Part shown: piece by piece, positions 18,290 to 28,349 of the stretch
How the letters are laid out: each line of letters begins with the position of its first letter
How positions within the stretch are numbered: the first letter of the stretch is position 1
Source: Rhizobacter sp. SG703
GTDB taxonomy: Bacteria > Pseudomonadota > Gammaproteobacteria > Burkholderiales > Burkholderiaceae_C
Length of the DNA: 64,000 nucleotides
Direction: 5' to 3'
Assembly (NCBI RefSeq): GCF_012275445.1
Contig: NZ_JAAZQK010000001.1
Span: 62,001-126,000 of the forward strand
Notes under the pieces: generated by a model
The model's input: the letters and a program-made list of their open reading frames with translations, nothing else
Told to the model about the DNA's origin: nothing
Database searches by the model: none
Position numbers and translations under genes: made by a program

Positions 18290-20980
18290 ATGAAGATCCG
18301 ATCCCACGCTCTCTCGACTGTTGCCTCGGCCGTTGCCGCGGCCGTGCTGGCGTTGTCGCTCGCCGCACCGGCGCGGGCCGCCGACGCCGAGTACACGCAG
18401 CGCTTCCTGACGCAATACAACAAGATCAAGGACCCGGCGAACGGCTACTTCAGCAGCGACGGCGTGCCGTACCACTCGATCGAGACGCTGATGGTCGAGG
18501 CGCCGGACTACGGCCATGAAACGACCTCCGAGGCCTACAGCTTCTGGCTCTGGCTGGAGGCGCAGTACGGCCGCGTCACCGGCGACTGGGCACCGCTGAA
18601 GGCCGCCTGGGCGAAGATGGAACAGACCATCATCCCGCCCACGGCCGACCAGCCCACCAACAGCTTCTACAACCCCGCCAAGCCGGCCACCTATGCCGGC
18701 GAGTTCCCGCTGCCCAAGGACTACCCGGCGCCGCTGGACAACGCGGCGACGCCGGGGCAGGACCCGATCGCCACCGAGCTCGCGACGGCCTACGGCACGC
18801 GCGACATCTACGGCATGCATTGGCTGACCGACGTCGACAACTGGTACGGCTACGGCCGCTGCGGCGACGGCAGCACCAAGCCGGCCTACATCAACACCTT
18901 CCAGCGCGGGCCGCAGGAATCGGTGTGGGAGACGATTCCCCATCCCTCGTGCGAGACCTTCCGCTGGGGCCGCAGCGGCGGCACGCAGGGCTTCCTGAGC
19001 CTGTTCATCGGCGACCAGAGCTATGCGAAGCAGTGGCGCTACACCAATGCGCCGGATGCGGATGCGCGCGCGATCCAGGCCGTCTACTGGGCCTCGGTGT
19101 GGGCGAAGGCGCAGGGCAGGGGCGCGGACGTGGCCGACCTCGTCAAGAAGGCGGCCCGCATGGGCGACTACCTGCGCTATTCGATGTTCGACAAGTACTT
19201 CAAGAAGATCGGCAACTGCGTCGGCGCGCAGACCTGCGCGGCCGGCACCGGCCAGCCGGACGCGAACGGCTTTCGCGACAACCAGACCTACCTGATGAGC
19301 TGGTACTACGCCTGGGGCGGCGCAACCGACACGAGCGCCGGCTGGGCCTGGCGCATCGGCTCCAGCCACAACCACTTCGGCTACCAGAACCCGCTCGCAG
19401 CCTGGGCGCTGTCGACGCAGGCCGACTTCAAGCCGGGCTCGCCGACGGCGGCCGGCGACTGGGGCAAGAGCCTCGCACGCCAGCTCGAGTTCTACCGCTG
19501 GCTGCAGTCGGCCGACGGCGCGATCGCCGGCGGTGCCACCAACAGCTGGGGCGGCAACTACGGCGCGCCGCCCGCCGGCACGGCCACGTTCTACGGCATG
19601 GCCTACGACGAGAACCCGGTCTACCACGACCCGGGTTCGAACGAATGGTTCGGCATGCAGGTGTGGTCGATGCAGCGGGTGGCCGAGTACTACCGCGCGA
19701 GCGGCGATGCGAAGGCGAAGTCGCTGCTCGACAAATGGGTGGCCTGGGCCTCGGCGCAGACGCTGCTGAATGCCGACGGCAGCTATGCCATCCCGAGCAC
19801 GCTGAAGTGGAGCGGCCAGCCCGACACCTGGAATCCGGCGGCGCCGGGAGCGAACGCGAACCTGCGCGTCACGGTGGCCGATCGCACGACCGACATCGGC
19901 ACCACCGCGGCCTTCGCGCGCACGCTGATCCACTACGCCGCGAAGTCGGGCAACGCCGCCGCCAGGGCCCTGGCGAAGGAGCTGCTGGACCGCGCCTGGA
20001 CGCGCTACCAGGACAGCAAGGGCATCGCCATCGCCGAGAAGCGCACCGACTACCTGCGCTTCGACGACACCTACGACGCGGCCACCGGCTCGGGCGTCTA
20101 CGTGCCCTCCGGCTGGACCGGCACCAACGCGCAGGGGGCGACCATCGATGCGAACGCGACCTTCCTGAGCCTGCGGCCGAAGTACCGGCAGGACCCGCAG
20201 TGGCCGAAGCTGCAGGCCTACCTGGCCGGCGGCGCGTCGCCCGACTGGGTCTACCACCGCTTCTGGGCGCAGGCCGACATCGCGATGGCCTTCAACGACT
20301 ACGCGAACATCGACGGCGACGGCAGTGGCGGCACGCCGGCCATCGTGCTGAGCGGCAGCACGCTGAGCGTGGCCGAAGGCGCCAGCGCGAGCGTCGGCGT
20401 CAGCCTGTCGCAGGCGCCGTCAGGAACGGTCACGGTGACGGTGAGCAAGGCGGCCGGCGGCGACGTCGACCTGAGCACCGCGAGCACCACGCTGACCTTC
20501 ACGCCGGCCAACTACAACGTGCCGCAGAACCTGGTGATCGCCGCCGCCGAGGATGCCGACCAGGCCAACGGCAGTGCGAGCTTCAACCTGGCGGCGACCG
20601 GCCACACCGGCGCCGTCGTCGCCGCCACCGAGGTCGACAACGACGTGGTGGTGGCCGACTGCACGATCAGCTTCGACACCAGCAACGACTGGGGCGCGGG
20701 CCAGGTGCCGACGGTGAAGCTGGGCAACACCGGCACGGCGCCGATCACCGGCTGGTCGCTGAGCTGGACCGAGTCGAACGACTTCACGCTGTCGAATTCC
20801 TGGAGCGCCACGGTGACGAAGAACGGCCGCGGCGTGGTGGCCACGCCGGTCGGCTGGAACGGCACGGTGTCGCCGAACGGCAGCGTCGAGTTCGGCATGC
20901 AGATCGGCTACAGCGGCGCCAAGCCGCTGCCCACCGGGCTGGCGCTGGCCGGCCACAGCTGCACGGTCACCGTCAAGTGA
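18290..20980 (+). CDS. GH48 cellulase with C-terminal CBM2
   Basis: 896 residues. A signal peptide (1-30, ARA) leads into a complete family 48 glycoside hydrolase domain (about 33-675). The region [18 protein letters not shown] (69-86) contains the family's proton-donor glutamate, and DVDNWYGYG and YYAWGG are conserved. A Calx-beta-like domain (about 680-785) and a family 2 cellulose-binding module (about 790-893, NDWGAGQ...[12 protein letters not shown]) follow. GH48 enzymes are processive cellobiohydrolases acting from reducing ends and are the main exocellulases of clostridia and actinobacteria. They are rare in Proteobacteria. Secretion is probably by signal peptide plus type II export. 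Followed after 15 bases by the LemA-like gene and then GH9, forming a likely cellulase operon. Confidence 0.93.
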   Translation: MKIRSHALSTVASAVAAAVLALSLAAPARAADAEYTQRFLTQYNKIKDPANGYFSSDGVPYHSIETLMVEAPDYGHETTSEAYSFWLWLEAQYGRVTGDWAPLKAAWAKMEQTIIPPTADQPTNSFYNPAKPATYAGEFPLPKDYPAPLDNAATPGQDPIATELATAYGTRDIYGMHWLTDVDNWYGYGRCGDGSTKPAYINTFQRGPQESVWETIPHPSCETFRWGRSGGTQGFLSLFIGDQSYAKQWRYTNAPDADARAIQAVYWASVWAKAQGRGADVADLVKKAARMGDYLRYSMFDKYFKKIGNCVGAQTCAAGTGQPDANGFRDNQTYLMSWYYAWGGATDTSAGWAWRIGSSHNHFGYQNPLAAWALSTQADFKPGSPTAAGDWGKSLARQLEFYRWLQSADGAIAGGATNSWGGNYGAPPAGTATFYGMAYDENPVYHDPGSNEWFGMQVWSMQRVAEYYRASGDAKAKSLLDKWVAWASAQTLLNADGSYAIPSTLKWSGQPDTWNPAAPGANANLRVTVADRTTDIGTTAAFARTLIHYAAKSGNAAARALAKELLDRAWTRYQDSKGIAIAEKRTDYLRFDDTYDAATGSGVYVPSGWTGTNAQGATIDANATFLSLRPKYRQDPQWPKLQAYLAGGASPDWVYHRFWAQADIAMAFNDYANIDGDGSGGTPAIVLSGSTLSVAEGASASVGVSLSQAPSGTVTVTVSKAAGGDVDLSTASTTLTFTPANYNVPQNLVIAAAEDADQANGSASFNLAATGHTGAVVAATEVDNDVVVADCTISFDTSNDWGAGQVPTVKLGNTGTAPITGWSLSWTESNDFTLSNSWSATVTKNGRGVVATPVGWNGTVSPNGSVEFGMQIGYSGAKPLPTGLALAGHSCTVTVK

Positions 20981-20995
20981 CGACAGGGGGATGCG

Positions 20996-21586
20996 ATGAA
21001 CCACCTTCACACCGCATCGCCCCCGGGCCTGTCCCGGGGTCGGTTCGCCGCGCTGGCCCTCGGGCTGGCGCTGGTGGCCGGCGCCACGGCCTGGGGCTCG
21101 CGCCTGGTGATCCGCCTTGGCGAGGCCCGCACGGCCAGCACGGCCGCGTGGGACGAGATCGGCCTGATCTACGCCGAACGCCACCGGCTCGCCATGCCGG
21201 CGCTGCAGGCGGCCGGCCACGCGACCGGCGTCGACCCGCAACTGGTCGAGGCGGCTCGCGGCGCGCTGGCGCGTGCCGCGGCACTGCCCGGCGGTCCGGG
21301 GCTGCTCGACGACCCGCGCGCGCTCGACGCCTTCAAGCGCAACCAGGGCGAGCTGACCGGCCTGCTGTTCCGGCTCGTGCTCGCGGCGCAGCGGCAGCCG
21401 GCGCTGCGCGATGACGCCGCGGTGCAGGGCCTGCACCGGCAACTGCTGCAGTCGGAACCCCGGCTGGCCGAGGCGCGCGAGCGCTACAGCCGCTTCGCCG
21501 ACCACTACAACGCGCTGACCCGGTCGATGCCGGATGCCATTGCCGCCCGCCTGGCCGGGTACGCCAGCGTGCCCACCCACCTCTGA
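20996..21586 (+). CDS. LemA-like membrane-anchored protein
   Basis: 196 residues with one N-terminal membrane segment (about 20-38) and a helical periplasmic domain. The stretch TAAWDEIGLIYAERHRL and the end RERYSRFADHYNALTRSMPDAIAARLAGY match the pattern of LemA proteins (AW..v...y..R..L; ...R..YN..v..yN..i...P...). The usual QRR-DLIPNL part is altered, so this is a divergent member. The molecular role of LemA is not known. It lies between the GH48 and GH9 genes on the same strand with gaps of 15 and 20 bases, which is not a usual LemA context. Confidence 0.65.
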   Translation: MNHLHTASPPGLSRGRFAALALGLALVAGATAWGSRLVIRLGEARTASTAAWDEIGLIYAERHRLAMPALQAAGHATGVDPQLVEAARGALARAAALPGGPGLLDDPRALDAFKRNQGELTGLLFRLVLAAQRQPALRDDAAVQGLHRQLLQSEPRLAEARERYSRFADHYNALTRSMPDAIAARLAGYASVPTHL

Positions 21587-21606
21587 CCTGATCCAGGGAG
21601 ACGACC

Positions 21607-24276
21607 ATGAACCAGAACCTCCTCCGGCGCCTGCGGCGCGCGGCCCTGAGCCGCGGCGCCGCGGCCGCGATCGCGCTGGCCTTGAGTGCCTGCGGCGGCG
21701 GCGACGCCCCCGCGCCCGACGACACGGCCACGCGGGACAGCTTGCATGCCCGCGCGATGGCCGCGCCGTCGGCCGTGCCGCACTTCAACTATGCCGAGGC
21801 GCTGCAGAAATCGGTGCTGTTCTACGAGGCGCAGCAGTCCGGCAAGCTGCCCGCCTGGAACCGCGTCACCAGCTGGCGCGGCGATTCGCGCCTGTCCGAC
21901 GGAAGCGACATCGGCCGCGACCTGACCGGCGGCTGGTACGACGCCGGCGACCATGTGAAGTTCGGCTTCCCGATGGCGTACAGCGCGACCCAGCTTGCCT
22001 GGGGCGGGCTGCGCTTCAAGGCCGGCTACCAGGCTGCCGGCCAGTACGAGGCGCTGCTCGCCAACCTGCGTTTCGTCAACGACTACTTCATGCGCGCGCA
22101 CACCGCGCCGAACGAACTGGTGGTGCAGGTGGGCAACGGCGGCGCCGACCACAGCTGGTGGGGCCCGGTCGAGGTCTACCCGCTCGCGGCGCCGAGCTAC
22201 CGGATCACCGCGAGCTGCGGCGGCTCCGACGTGGCCGCCGAAACGGCCGCGGCGATGGCGGCGGCCTCGATGCTGTTCTCGCCCAGCGACCCGGCCTATG
22301 CCGCGCAGCTGCTGACGCATGCGCGGCAGCTGTACACCTTCGCCGACACCGTGCGCGCGAAGTACTCCGATTGCGTGACCGATGCGGCCAACTACTACAA
22401 GTCCTGGTCGGGCTATGCCGACGAACTGGCCTGGGGCGCGGCCTGGTTGTACCGCGCCACCGGCGAGGCGGCCTACCTGCAGAAGGCCGAGGCAGCGGTC
22501 GGCAGCTTCGGCACCGAGGGGCAGACCGCGTACCTGCCGTACAAGTGGACGCAAGGCTGGGACAGCAAGCACGTCGGCGTCTACCTGATGCTGGCCGAGA
22601 GCACCGGCAAGGCCCTCTACAAGGACGCGCTGGAGCGCAACCTCGACTACTGGACCACCGGCACCTCGGACGGCCAGCGCGTGACCTACACGCCGGGCGG
22701 CCTGGCGTGGCTGGAGCAATGGGGCTCGCTGCGCTACGCGATGAACGAGGCCTTCATCGCGCTCGCCTATGCCGACGTGGTGGGCGACGCGGCGAAGCAG
22801 CAGCGCTACCGCGACTTCGCGACGCGCCAGGTCAACTACGCGCTGGGCGACAACCCGCGCCAGGGCAGCTACCTGATCGGCTTCGGCGCCAACCCGCCGC
22901 AGCACCCGCACCACCGCACGGCGCACGGTTCGTGGCTGGACAGCCAGGCGACGCCGGCACAGCACCGCCACCTGCTGTACGGCGCGCTGGTGGGCGGGCC
23001 GGGGGCCGACGATTCGTACAGCGACGACATCGGCAACTACGTGTCGAACGAGGTCGCGACCGACTACAACGCCGCGTTCACCGGCGTGCTCGCGAAGATG
23101 AACGAGCTCGCGCCCGGCGGTGCGCCGCTCGCGGACTTCCCGCCGCGCGAGGTGGCCACCGAGGACGAGTTCTTCGTCGAGGCCGGCATCAACAGCTCGG
23201 GCGGCACCTACACCGAGATCAAGGCGCTGTTGAACAACCGCTCGGGCTGGCCGGCCCGCCACGGCGACAAGCTGTCGCTGCGCTACTACGTCGACCTGGG
23301 CGAGGTGATCGCCGCCGGCGTGCCGGCCTCGGCGATCGCGCTGAGCACGAACTACTCGCAGGGCGGCACGGCGAGCGGGCTGTTCCGCTGCGGCACGAGC
23401 AGCATCTACTACGCCGTCGCGGACTTCAGCGGCACCGACATCTACCCGGGCGGCCAGTCGGCGCACCGCAAGGAGATCCAGTTCCGCTTTTCGGCGCCCT
23501 CGGGCACGGCGTACTGGAACCCGGCGAACGATCCATCGTATGCCGGGCTGTCGGCCGGCAGCACGGTCAAGTCGCTGGCGATCCCGGTGTACTCGAATGG
23601 TGTGAAGGTGTTCGGCAATGAGCCGCAGGCCTGCGGCGGCAGCCCGGTCATCCCGCCGGCCGCGCCGCAGGGGCTCGCGGCCACCGGCGGGGCTGGGTCG
23701 GTGACGCTCGCGTGGACCGCGGTGGCGAATGCGACGAGCTACTCGGTGAAGCGCTCGGTCACCGGCGCGGCGGGCAGCTTCAGTGCCGTCGGGTCGCCCA
23801 CCACGGCGGCCTACACCGACACCGGCCTCGCGGCGAACACCACGTACTGGTACCAGGTGACGGCCGCGAATGCCGGCGGGGAGGGCGCCGCCAGCGCCAC
23901 CGTGTCGGCCACCACGCAGCAGGGGACGACGCCGCCGGTCGGCTCGTGCGCGGTCACGCTGGACATCGGCAACGACTGGGGCGCGGGGCAGGTGGTGGCG
24001 ATCCGCCTGGGCAACACCGGCACGCAGGCCTTGAGCAACTGGCAGCTGTCGTGGACCGAATCGAACGACTTCACGGTGACCAACTTCTGGAGCAGTGCGG
24101 TGACGTCCAGTGCGCGCACCATCACCGTCCGGCCGGCGGACTGGAACTCGACGGTGGCGGCAGGCAGCTCGGTCGACTTCGGGATGCAGCTCGCGTACAG
24201 CGGCGCACGGCCGATGCCATCGAACGTGCAGGTCCAGGGACGCGACTGCAGCATCGCCGTGGTGGCGGCGCATTGA
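21607..24276 (+). CDS. GH9 cellulase, GH9-CBM3-Fn3-CBM2 architecture
   Basis: 889 residues. A lipoprotein-type signal (LALSAC, Cys29) suggests outer-membrane anchoring. The GH9 domain (about 58-515) has the nucleophile-positioning motif YDAGDH (111-116), HPHHRTAHGSW and the acid region DDIGNYVSNEVATDYNAAF. A CBM3 (about 525-675), a fibronectin type III domain (about 683-770) and a family 2 cellulose-binding module (about 780-886) follow. This order equals that of processive endoglucanases such as Thermobifida Cel9A. GH9 and GH48 enzymes act synergistically on crystalline cellulose, so pairing them in one transcript makes sense. The CBM2 closely resembles that of the GH48 protein (NDWGAGQ, WTESNDF), suggesting shared ancestry. 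Confidence 0.93.
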   Translation: MNQNLLRRLRRAALSRGAAAAIALALSACGGGDAPAPDDTATRDSLHARAMAAPSAVPHFNYAEALQKSVLFYEAQQSGKLPAWNRVTSWRGDSRLSDGSDIGRDLTGGWYDAGDHVKFGFPMAYSATQLAWGGLRFKAGYQAAGQYEALLANLRFVNDYFMRAHTAPNELVVQVGNGGADHSWWGPVEVYPLAAPSYRITASCGGSDVAAETAAAMAAASMLFSPSDPAYAAQLLTHARQLYTFADTVRAKYSDCVTDAANYYKSWSGYADELAWGAAWLYRATGEAAYLQKAEAAVGSFGTEGQTAYLPYKWTQGWDSKHVGVYLMLAESTGKALYKDALERNLDYWTTGTSDGQRVTYTPGGLAWLEQWGSLRYAMNEAFIALAYADVVGDAAKQQRYRDFATRQVNYALGDNPRQGSYLIGFGANPPQHPHHRTAHGSWLDSQATPAQHRHLLYGALVGGPGADDSYSDDIGNYVSNEVATDYNAAFTGVLAKMNELAPGGAPLADFPPREVATEDEFFVEAGINSSGGTYTEIKALLNNRSGWPARHGDKLSLRYYVDLGEVIAAGVPASAIALSTNYSQGGTASGLFRCGTSSIYYAVADFSGTDIYPGGQSAHRKEIQFRFSAPSGTAYWNPANDPSYAGLSAGSTVKSLAIPVYSNGVKVFGNEPQACGGSPVIPPAAPQGLAATGGAGSVTLAWTAVANATSYSVKRSVTGAAGSFSAVGSPTTAAYTDTGLAANTTYWYQVTAANAGGEGAASATVSATTQQGTTPPVGSCAVTLDIGNDWGAGQVVAIRLGNTGTQALSNWQLSWTESNDFTVTNFWSSAVTSSARTITVRPADWNSTVAAGSSVDFGMQLAYSGARPMPSNVQVQGRDCSIAVVAAH

Positions 24277-24341
24277 AGCGATGCCCGGCGTGACGGTTGG
24301 ATGACAAACGCCCGGATCGGTCCGTCGGCGGCCGACCGGGC

Positions 24342-24365
24342 TTCGCATTCGCGACAGGGGCTTCG
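24342..24365 (+). promoter_or_regulatory. hrp_II box upstream of the 726-residue effector-like gene
   Basis: TTCG (24342-24345), 16 bases, TTCG (24362-24365): an exact hrp_II box. As a PIP box it is TTCGC-N15-TTCGG, one mismatch. It ends 70 bases before the start codon at 24436, almost the same distance as at the other candidate effector. No good YANNNT -10 is seen 30-32 bases on. A TTCG-N16-TTCG match is expected about once by chance in a window like this, so the position matters more than the match. Confidence 0.55.
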
Positions 24366-24435
24366 GCGCGCCCGGAAATGTGACGGCGACGCCCGAAGAC
24401 AGTGCGTCCATTCGATCACTCTCGCGTTCCACACC

Positions 24436-26616
24436 ATGTCGATGCCGACGCTTCCGAAGCTGACCGCCACGCCCAGCCGCGCGCCCTCGGTCAGGACCCA
24501 GTCCGATCCATCCCGTCAACCCGACACCGGCTCACGGTCGTCCGCTCGGTCGCTCGACGGCGACCGTCCTCCGGTCACGCGTCCACCGCGCGCCCATGCA
24601 GGCACCCGCCCGCGCCAGGCCGGCAGCCTGGCCGCGTTGGGCACGACGGGGTCGTCGACATCGACGGCCTCGTCCGTCGACCAGCCGCCGCCGGCGGACG
24701 TGAGCCTCGCGCGCAACCTGCCCGATTTCGAACGCAAGCTCGCCGCGCAGCGCGCGATCACGCCGGGCGACGCGCAGTTGAGCGCCGCCGCGACCCTGGT
24801 CAACCAGGTGCGCCACAACCCGCTCGCGTCCGGCACCGGCGACGGCACGACGCCTTCGCACGACCAGCTGGCCCGGCTGCTGTCGCCCGCGCTGATCCGC
24901 CGGTTCCAGAAAGAGGCGTTGCAACTCTCCGACGCGAAGATCCAGGCCATGGACGACATGGCGACGAAGGGCGGGCGCTACATCCCCAGCAGCGGCTCGC
25001 TGTTCCAGGCGGTGCTGTACGGTGCGATCCCGTTCGCGGCGCTGGAGAGCACGCCGACCAAGGTGCTGGGCGGCAGCGTCGCGGCGCTGGCGGCGCAGCC
25101 CTTCGTGACGGCGGGCCTGCAGACCCCGATCGTCTCGGCCATCACCGTGATGCGGCAGAAGGGCGGGCCGATGGGCAAGATGCCCGGCAACATCAAGGCC
25201 AGCACGACCCTGCAGCAGATCGAGGCCGATCTCGTGGCGCTGAAAGACCTGGCGCAGAAGGATGCCGCCGCAATGGGCGACATGCTGCGCGACCTGGCGG
25301 CCCGGCATCCGGAGCACGCGCTGCCGACCGATGCGGCACCCACCGAAGAACAGCTGCGGAACTTCCTGCGCGCGCTGACCCCCGACGAACACCGGGGCCT
25401 GGAGAAGATCCAGGACGACCAGACCGCTCGCGCCGTGCAGGCGGCCGGGCTCGTGCTCGACGGCCTGCGCCTCGAAGGCATGCAGAAGCGCCAGAAGAAC
25501 TCGACGAACGCACAGGTGTTCTGGCGCACCTTGCGCGGCCTGAGCGGCATCCTGGCGCCGGCGATGCAGGCGAAGCACGTGCCGGCGGCGGCCATCACCG
25601 GCGTGTCGGTCGCGATCGCGCTCGGCGCGCTGCTCGGCCAGCACGTCGGGGCCGGCCAGGACGAGCGCACCGCGCAGGCCGACGAAATGCGGCTGAGCAT
25701 CCTGTATGGCGACCTCTTCAATGCCGAAGGGCAGGCCGACTGGAACGCCGGCCGGCCGATCCGGCCGACCGGCATCGATCCGAAGAAGCTGCAGGGCCTG
25801 GTCGTCGAGCCCGAGATGCTGATCGCCGGCCGCGTGAGCGCGATGGTCGACAGCCACCGCAAGGAATTGCAGGCGCGGCTGGAGGCGCGCCAGGCGCAGC
25901 CGCCGGCACCGGGCATCGATCCGGAGGCCGGCGACCGCGTGGCCACCGACCTCGCCGCGGAGATCGCCGACTGCGACGCCGATCTCCAGAAGATCGCCGA
26001 CGGCAACCTGAGCGGGCTGGAGGAGAACGGCTTCGCACGCCAGCTGTTCGGCAAGGCGATGCAGAACACCGCGGTGGCTTTTGCGTGGTCGGAGGGCTGG
26101 GCCAAGCTGCGCTCGCCGCTGGAGTATTCGGCGCAGGTCGGGCAGCGCCTGTCGCAGCAGTTCACCTTCGGCGTGCTGGGCGGCGCCGGCGCCTTGCTGC
26201 TCGGGCGCGGCGTGAACATGGCGGTGTACGAGGTCAACAAGCACCTGGCCGCGCAATCTCACGACCCCGCGCAGGCGCACAAGCCGATCAGCGGCACCAG
26301 CAGCCTGCCGGCGTGGGGCCAGGTGATGCTCGCGGCCGGCGCCGGCGGCATCGCGCTCTATTCGGCGATGACGCAGTACAGCGCGGTGAACGTGAAGAAC
26401 GCGCGCCGCGACATCCAGGGAGGCAAGGACAACGACCCGGGCCTGGGCGACCAGATGGGCAAAGGCTGGATCAGCCCGCTGTGGCAGCGCCGGGCGAACA
26501 GCGCCGGCGCGTCGGCCAAGGCGGCCGGCAACGAGGTGCTGCAGTCCGACTGGCGCAACACGACGGCACTGCGCTCGGCGCTGGCGGCCGACGCGGCGCT
26601 CGCCGGCGACGACTGA
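24436..26616 (+). CDS. large helical membrane-associated protein, candidate type III effector
   Basis: 726 residues, not recognised with certainty. The first 100 residues are rich in Ser, Thr, Pro and Arg with hardly any hydrophobic residue, like type III secretion signals. There is no Sec or Tat signal. The rest is helical with four hydrophobic stretches (about 189-230, 382-405, 575-598, 626-647) separated by long charged segments. This resembles large membrane-inserting effectors of Xanthomonas and Ralstonia more than any metabolic protein. The start at 24436 (MSMPTL) is chosen because the composition changes there and the hrp_II box lies 70 bases upstream. The in-frame ATG at 24301 would run through the box. 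The Shine-Dalgarno is weak. It is a single gene between GH9 and a convergent lipoprotein gene. Confidence 0.7.
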   Translation: MSMPTLPKLTATPSRAPSVRTQSDPSRQPDTGSRSSARSLDGDRPPVTRPPRAHAGTRPRQAGSLAALGTTGSSTSTASSVDQPPPADVSLARNLPDFERKLAAQRAITPGDAQLSAAATLVNQVRHNPLASGTGDGTTPSHDQLARLLSPALIRRFQKEALQLSDAKIQAMDDMATKGGRYIPSSGSLFQAVLYGAIPFAALESTPTKVLGGSVAALAAQPFVTAGLQTPIVSAITVMRQKGGPMGKMPGNIKASTTLQQIEADLVALKDLAQKDAAAMGDMLRDLAARHPEHALPTDAAPTEEQLRNFLRALTPDEHRGLEKIQDDQTARAVQAAGLVLDGLRLEGMQKRQKNSTNAQVFWRTLRGLSGILAPAMQAKHVPAAAITGVSVAIALGALLGQHVGAGQDERTAQADEMRLSILYGDLFNAEGQADWNAGRPIRPTGIDPKKLQGLVVEPEMLIAGRVSAMVDSHRKELQARLEARQAQPPAPGIDPEAGDRVATDLAAEIADCDADLQKIADGNLSGLEENGFARQLFGKAMQNTAVAFAWSEGWAKLRSPLEYSAQVGQRLSQQFTFGVLGGAGALLLGRGVNMAVYEVNKHLAAQSHDPAQAHKPISGTSSLPAWGQVMLAAGAGGIALYSAMTQYSAVNVKNARRDIQGGKDNDPGLGDQMGKGWISPLWQRRANSAGASAKAAGNEVLQSDWRNTTALRSALAADAALAGDD

Positions 26617-26628
26617 GTTTCGCCCGCG

Positions 26629-27783
26629 TTACTGCAGGCTCAGCGACAGCGTGTACTGGTTGCGGTCCTCGAAGTCGTACGGGCTGCTCGACAGCCGGAT
26701 CCACACCTCGCGCGCCGTCGCGCCGTTGGTGTAGGCCACGCTGACCTCGCCCGAGCTGGGAAATTCGGCATCGCCGGAGAGCTTGTCGCCGTTCGCGTCG
26801 ACGATGGAGACGAAGAAGCCCTGGTGCTGCGGGGTCAGCATGCGCACCGTCAGCGTCTGGCCGGCGGGCACGGTCAGCTTGTAGTAGTCGCTGTCGGTGT
26901 GCACGATCTTCGTGGAGCCGATGAGCTCGGTCTCGTTCTTCAGCGTGCCGTAGATCGGCAGCTGCGCCGAGGCCACCGCGTTGGCCGTGGCCAGCGTGTT
27001 GTTCGGCTCCGTCTCGGCGAGGCCGGCGGCCGGGTCGACGTTCAGCACGATCTCGTCCGACAGCGTCGTGTGGTTGGCGAGATCGCGCGCGCGGGCGACG
27101 ACGGTGTGCGCGCCCGGCAACAGCGTCGTCGTGTCGAACAGCACGTAGTACTGGTCGGCCGGATCGTTGCTGCTGTAGTGCAGCGAGGCCCAGGTGCCGG
27201 TGAGCTGGCCGTCGACCAGGAAGTCGACGCCGAACAGCCGGGTCTCGTCCTTCGCGATGGCCGTCAGCTTGACCAGGCCGAAGTGGCCTTGCACCGCGGC
27301 GGTGATCGTCGGCGGGAGGGTGTCGCTGCTGCCCGGCGCACCGGCCGGCGTGCCGACCGTGAAGCCGGCCGAGGCCGAGGTGGTGCTGTTGCCGGCGGCA
27401 TCGACCGCGACCGCGACGAAGCTGTGCGTGCCGTTGGTGACGAGGCCGATCGGCAGCGACGAGGTGTACGAACCGTCGCTCGGCGACTCCTGCACGCTGG
27501 CCTCGATGGTGCCGCCATCGACGATGAAGCTGACCGAGACGACGCCGACGTTGTCGGTGGCGAGCGCGTTGAAGGTCACGGCCGTGGTCGACACGGTGAC
27601 CGAGGCGGAGACGACCGGCGGCAGGGTGTCGGCGGCCGACGGGCTCGAGGCCGGCGCGTCGGGCGGGGCGGGCTTCTGGGCGGTGTCGTTGGGGCTGTCG
27701 CCACCACCGCCGCCGCCGCAGGCGGCGAGCAACAGCGTGAGCAGCAGGGCGGGCAGGGCGCGGGTGGCGCTGGTTCGGGTCAT
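26629..27783 (-). CDS. lipoprotein with Ig-like and PPC-type domains
   Basis: 384 residues. The signal LPALLLTLLLAACGGGGGGD has a lipobox, so the protein is lipid-anchored at an outer or inner membrane. A Pro/Ala linker, two Ig-like beta domains (DTLPPVVSASV..., DTLPPTITAAV...) and a C-terminal PPC-like domain (AETEPNNTLATANAV...DSDYYKLTVPAGQTL) follow. Such domains usually bind surfaces or polysaccharides; no enzyme motif is visible. An in-frame ATG at 27795 would add four residues; neither start has a clear Shine-Dalgarno. The stop is 12 bases from that of the convergent effector-like gene. Confidence 0.75.
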   Translation of the reverse strand: MTRTSATRALPALLLTLLLAACGGGGGGDSPNDTAQKPAPPDAPASSPSAADTLPPVVSASVTVSTTAVTFNALATDNVGVVSVSFIVDGGTIEASVQESPSDGSYTSSLPIGLVTNGTHSFVAVAVDAAGNSTTSASAGFTVGTPAGAPGSSDTLPPTITAAVQGHFGLVKLTAIAKDETRLFGVDFLVDGQLTGTWASLHYSSNDPADQYYVLFDTTTLLPGAHTVVARARDLANHTTLSDEIVLNVDPAAGLAETEPNNTLATANAVASAQLPIYGTLKNETELIGSTKIVHTDSDYYKLTVPAGQTLTVRMLTPQHQGFFVSIVDANGDKLSGDAEFPSSGEVSVAYTNGATAREVWIRLSSSPYDFEDRNQYTLSLSLQ

Positions 27784-27862
27784 GGGGTGGGGCATGTTTT
27801 GCGACGGGCGATTCTGTCACCTTGGCGACAGGCTGTCTGACACGCTGACGGGCCGTGACGCT

Positions 27863-27890
27863 TTGATCGGCGCGACGCAGCGCCTAGACT
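27863..27890 (+). promoter_or_regulatory. sigma-70 promoter of the DUF3597 gene
   Basis: TTGATC (27863-27868), a 16-base spacer and TAGACT (27885-27890) form a good sigma-70 promoter 35 bases before the start codon at 27926. Confidence 0.6.
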
Positions 27891-27925
27891 GGGTCGGCAA
27901 CCCCTCAACCGAACAGGAGCCCGTG

Positions 27926-28312
27926 ATGAGCATCTTCAGCAAGATCAAGGACGCGATCTTCGGCAAGAAGGACGAGGCGCCCGCGGTGGCGCAGGCGCCG
28001 ACCCAGGCTGCACCGGCCGCCGTGCCGGCCACTGCGGCACCCGTCGCGATGAGCGAGGTGGATGTGGAGGCGGTGCTGACGAAACTGGCCGCGGCCTCGT
28101 CGCAGAAACTGAACTGGCGCACCTCGATCGTCGACCTGATGAAGCTGGTCGGCATGGAATCGAGCCTGGCCGAACGCAAGCAGCTGGCCGGCGAACTCGG
28201 CTACACCGGCGATACCGGCGACACCGCGACGATGAACATCTGGCTGCACAAGCAGGTGATGAAGAAGCTGGCGGAGAACGGCGGGAAGGTGCCGGCGAGT
28301 TTGTTGGGGTGA
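27926..28312 (+). CDS. DUF3597 family protein
   Basis: 128 residues. The N-terminus MSIFSKIKDAIFGKK is followed by an Ala/Pro linker and the DUF3597 domain (about 42-128). Conserved parts are KLNWRTSIVDLMKLVGMESSLAERKQLAGELG and MNIWLHKQVMKKLAENGG. The family is widespread in Proteobacteria and resembles LysM-associated stress proteins in layout, but its function is unknown. Shine-Dalgarno AGGAG precedes the chosen ATG, and a good sigma-70 promoter lies upstream. The long upstream extension of the frame is not coding. Single-gene unit. Confidence 0.85.
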   Translation: MSIFSKIKDAIFGKKDEAPAVAQAPTQAAPAAVPATAAPVAMSEVDVEAVLTKLAAASSQKLNWRTSIVDLMKLVGMESSLAERKQLAGELGYTGDTGDTATMNIWLHKQVMKKLAENGGKVPASLLG

Positions 28313-28349
28313 GGGCGGTCGCGGTGGATCAGCCGTCGGCCACGGAGGC

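Noticed and set aside
24301-24436. Upstream ATG at 24301 as start of the effector-like protein
   Set aside because: It would put the hrp_II box inside the coding region and the added residues have different composition.
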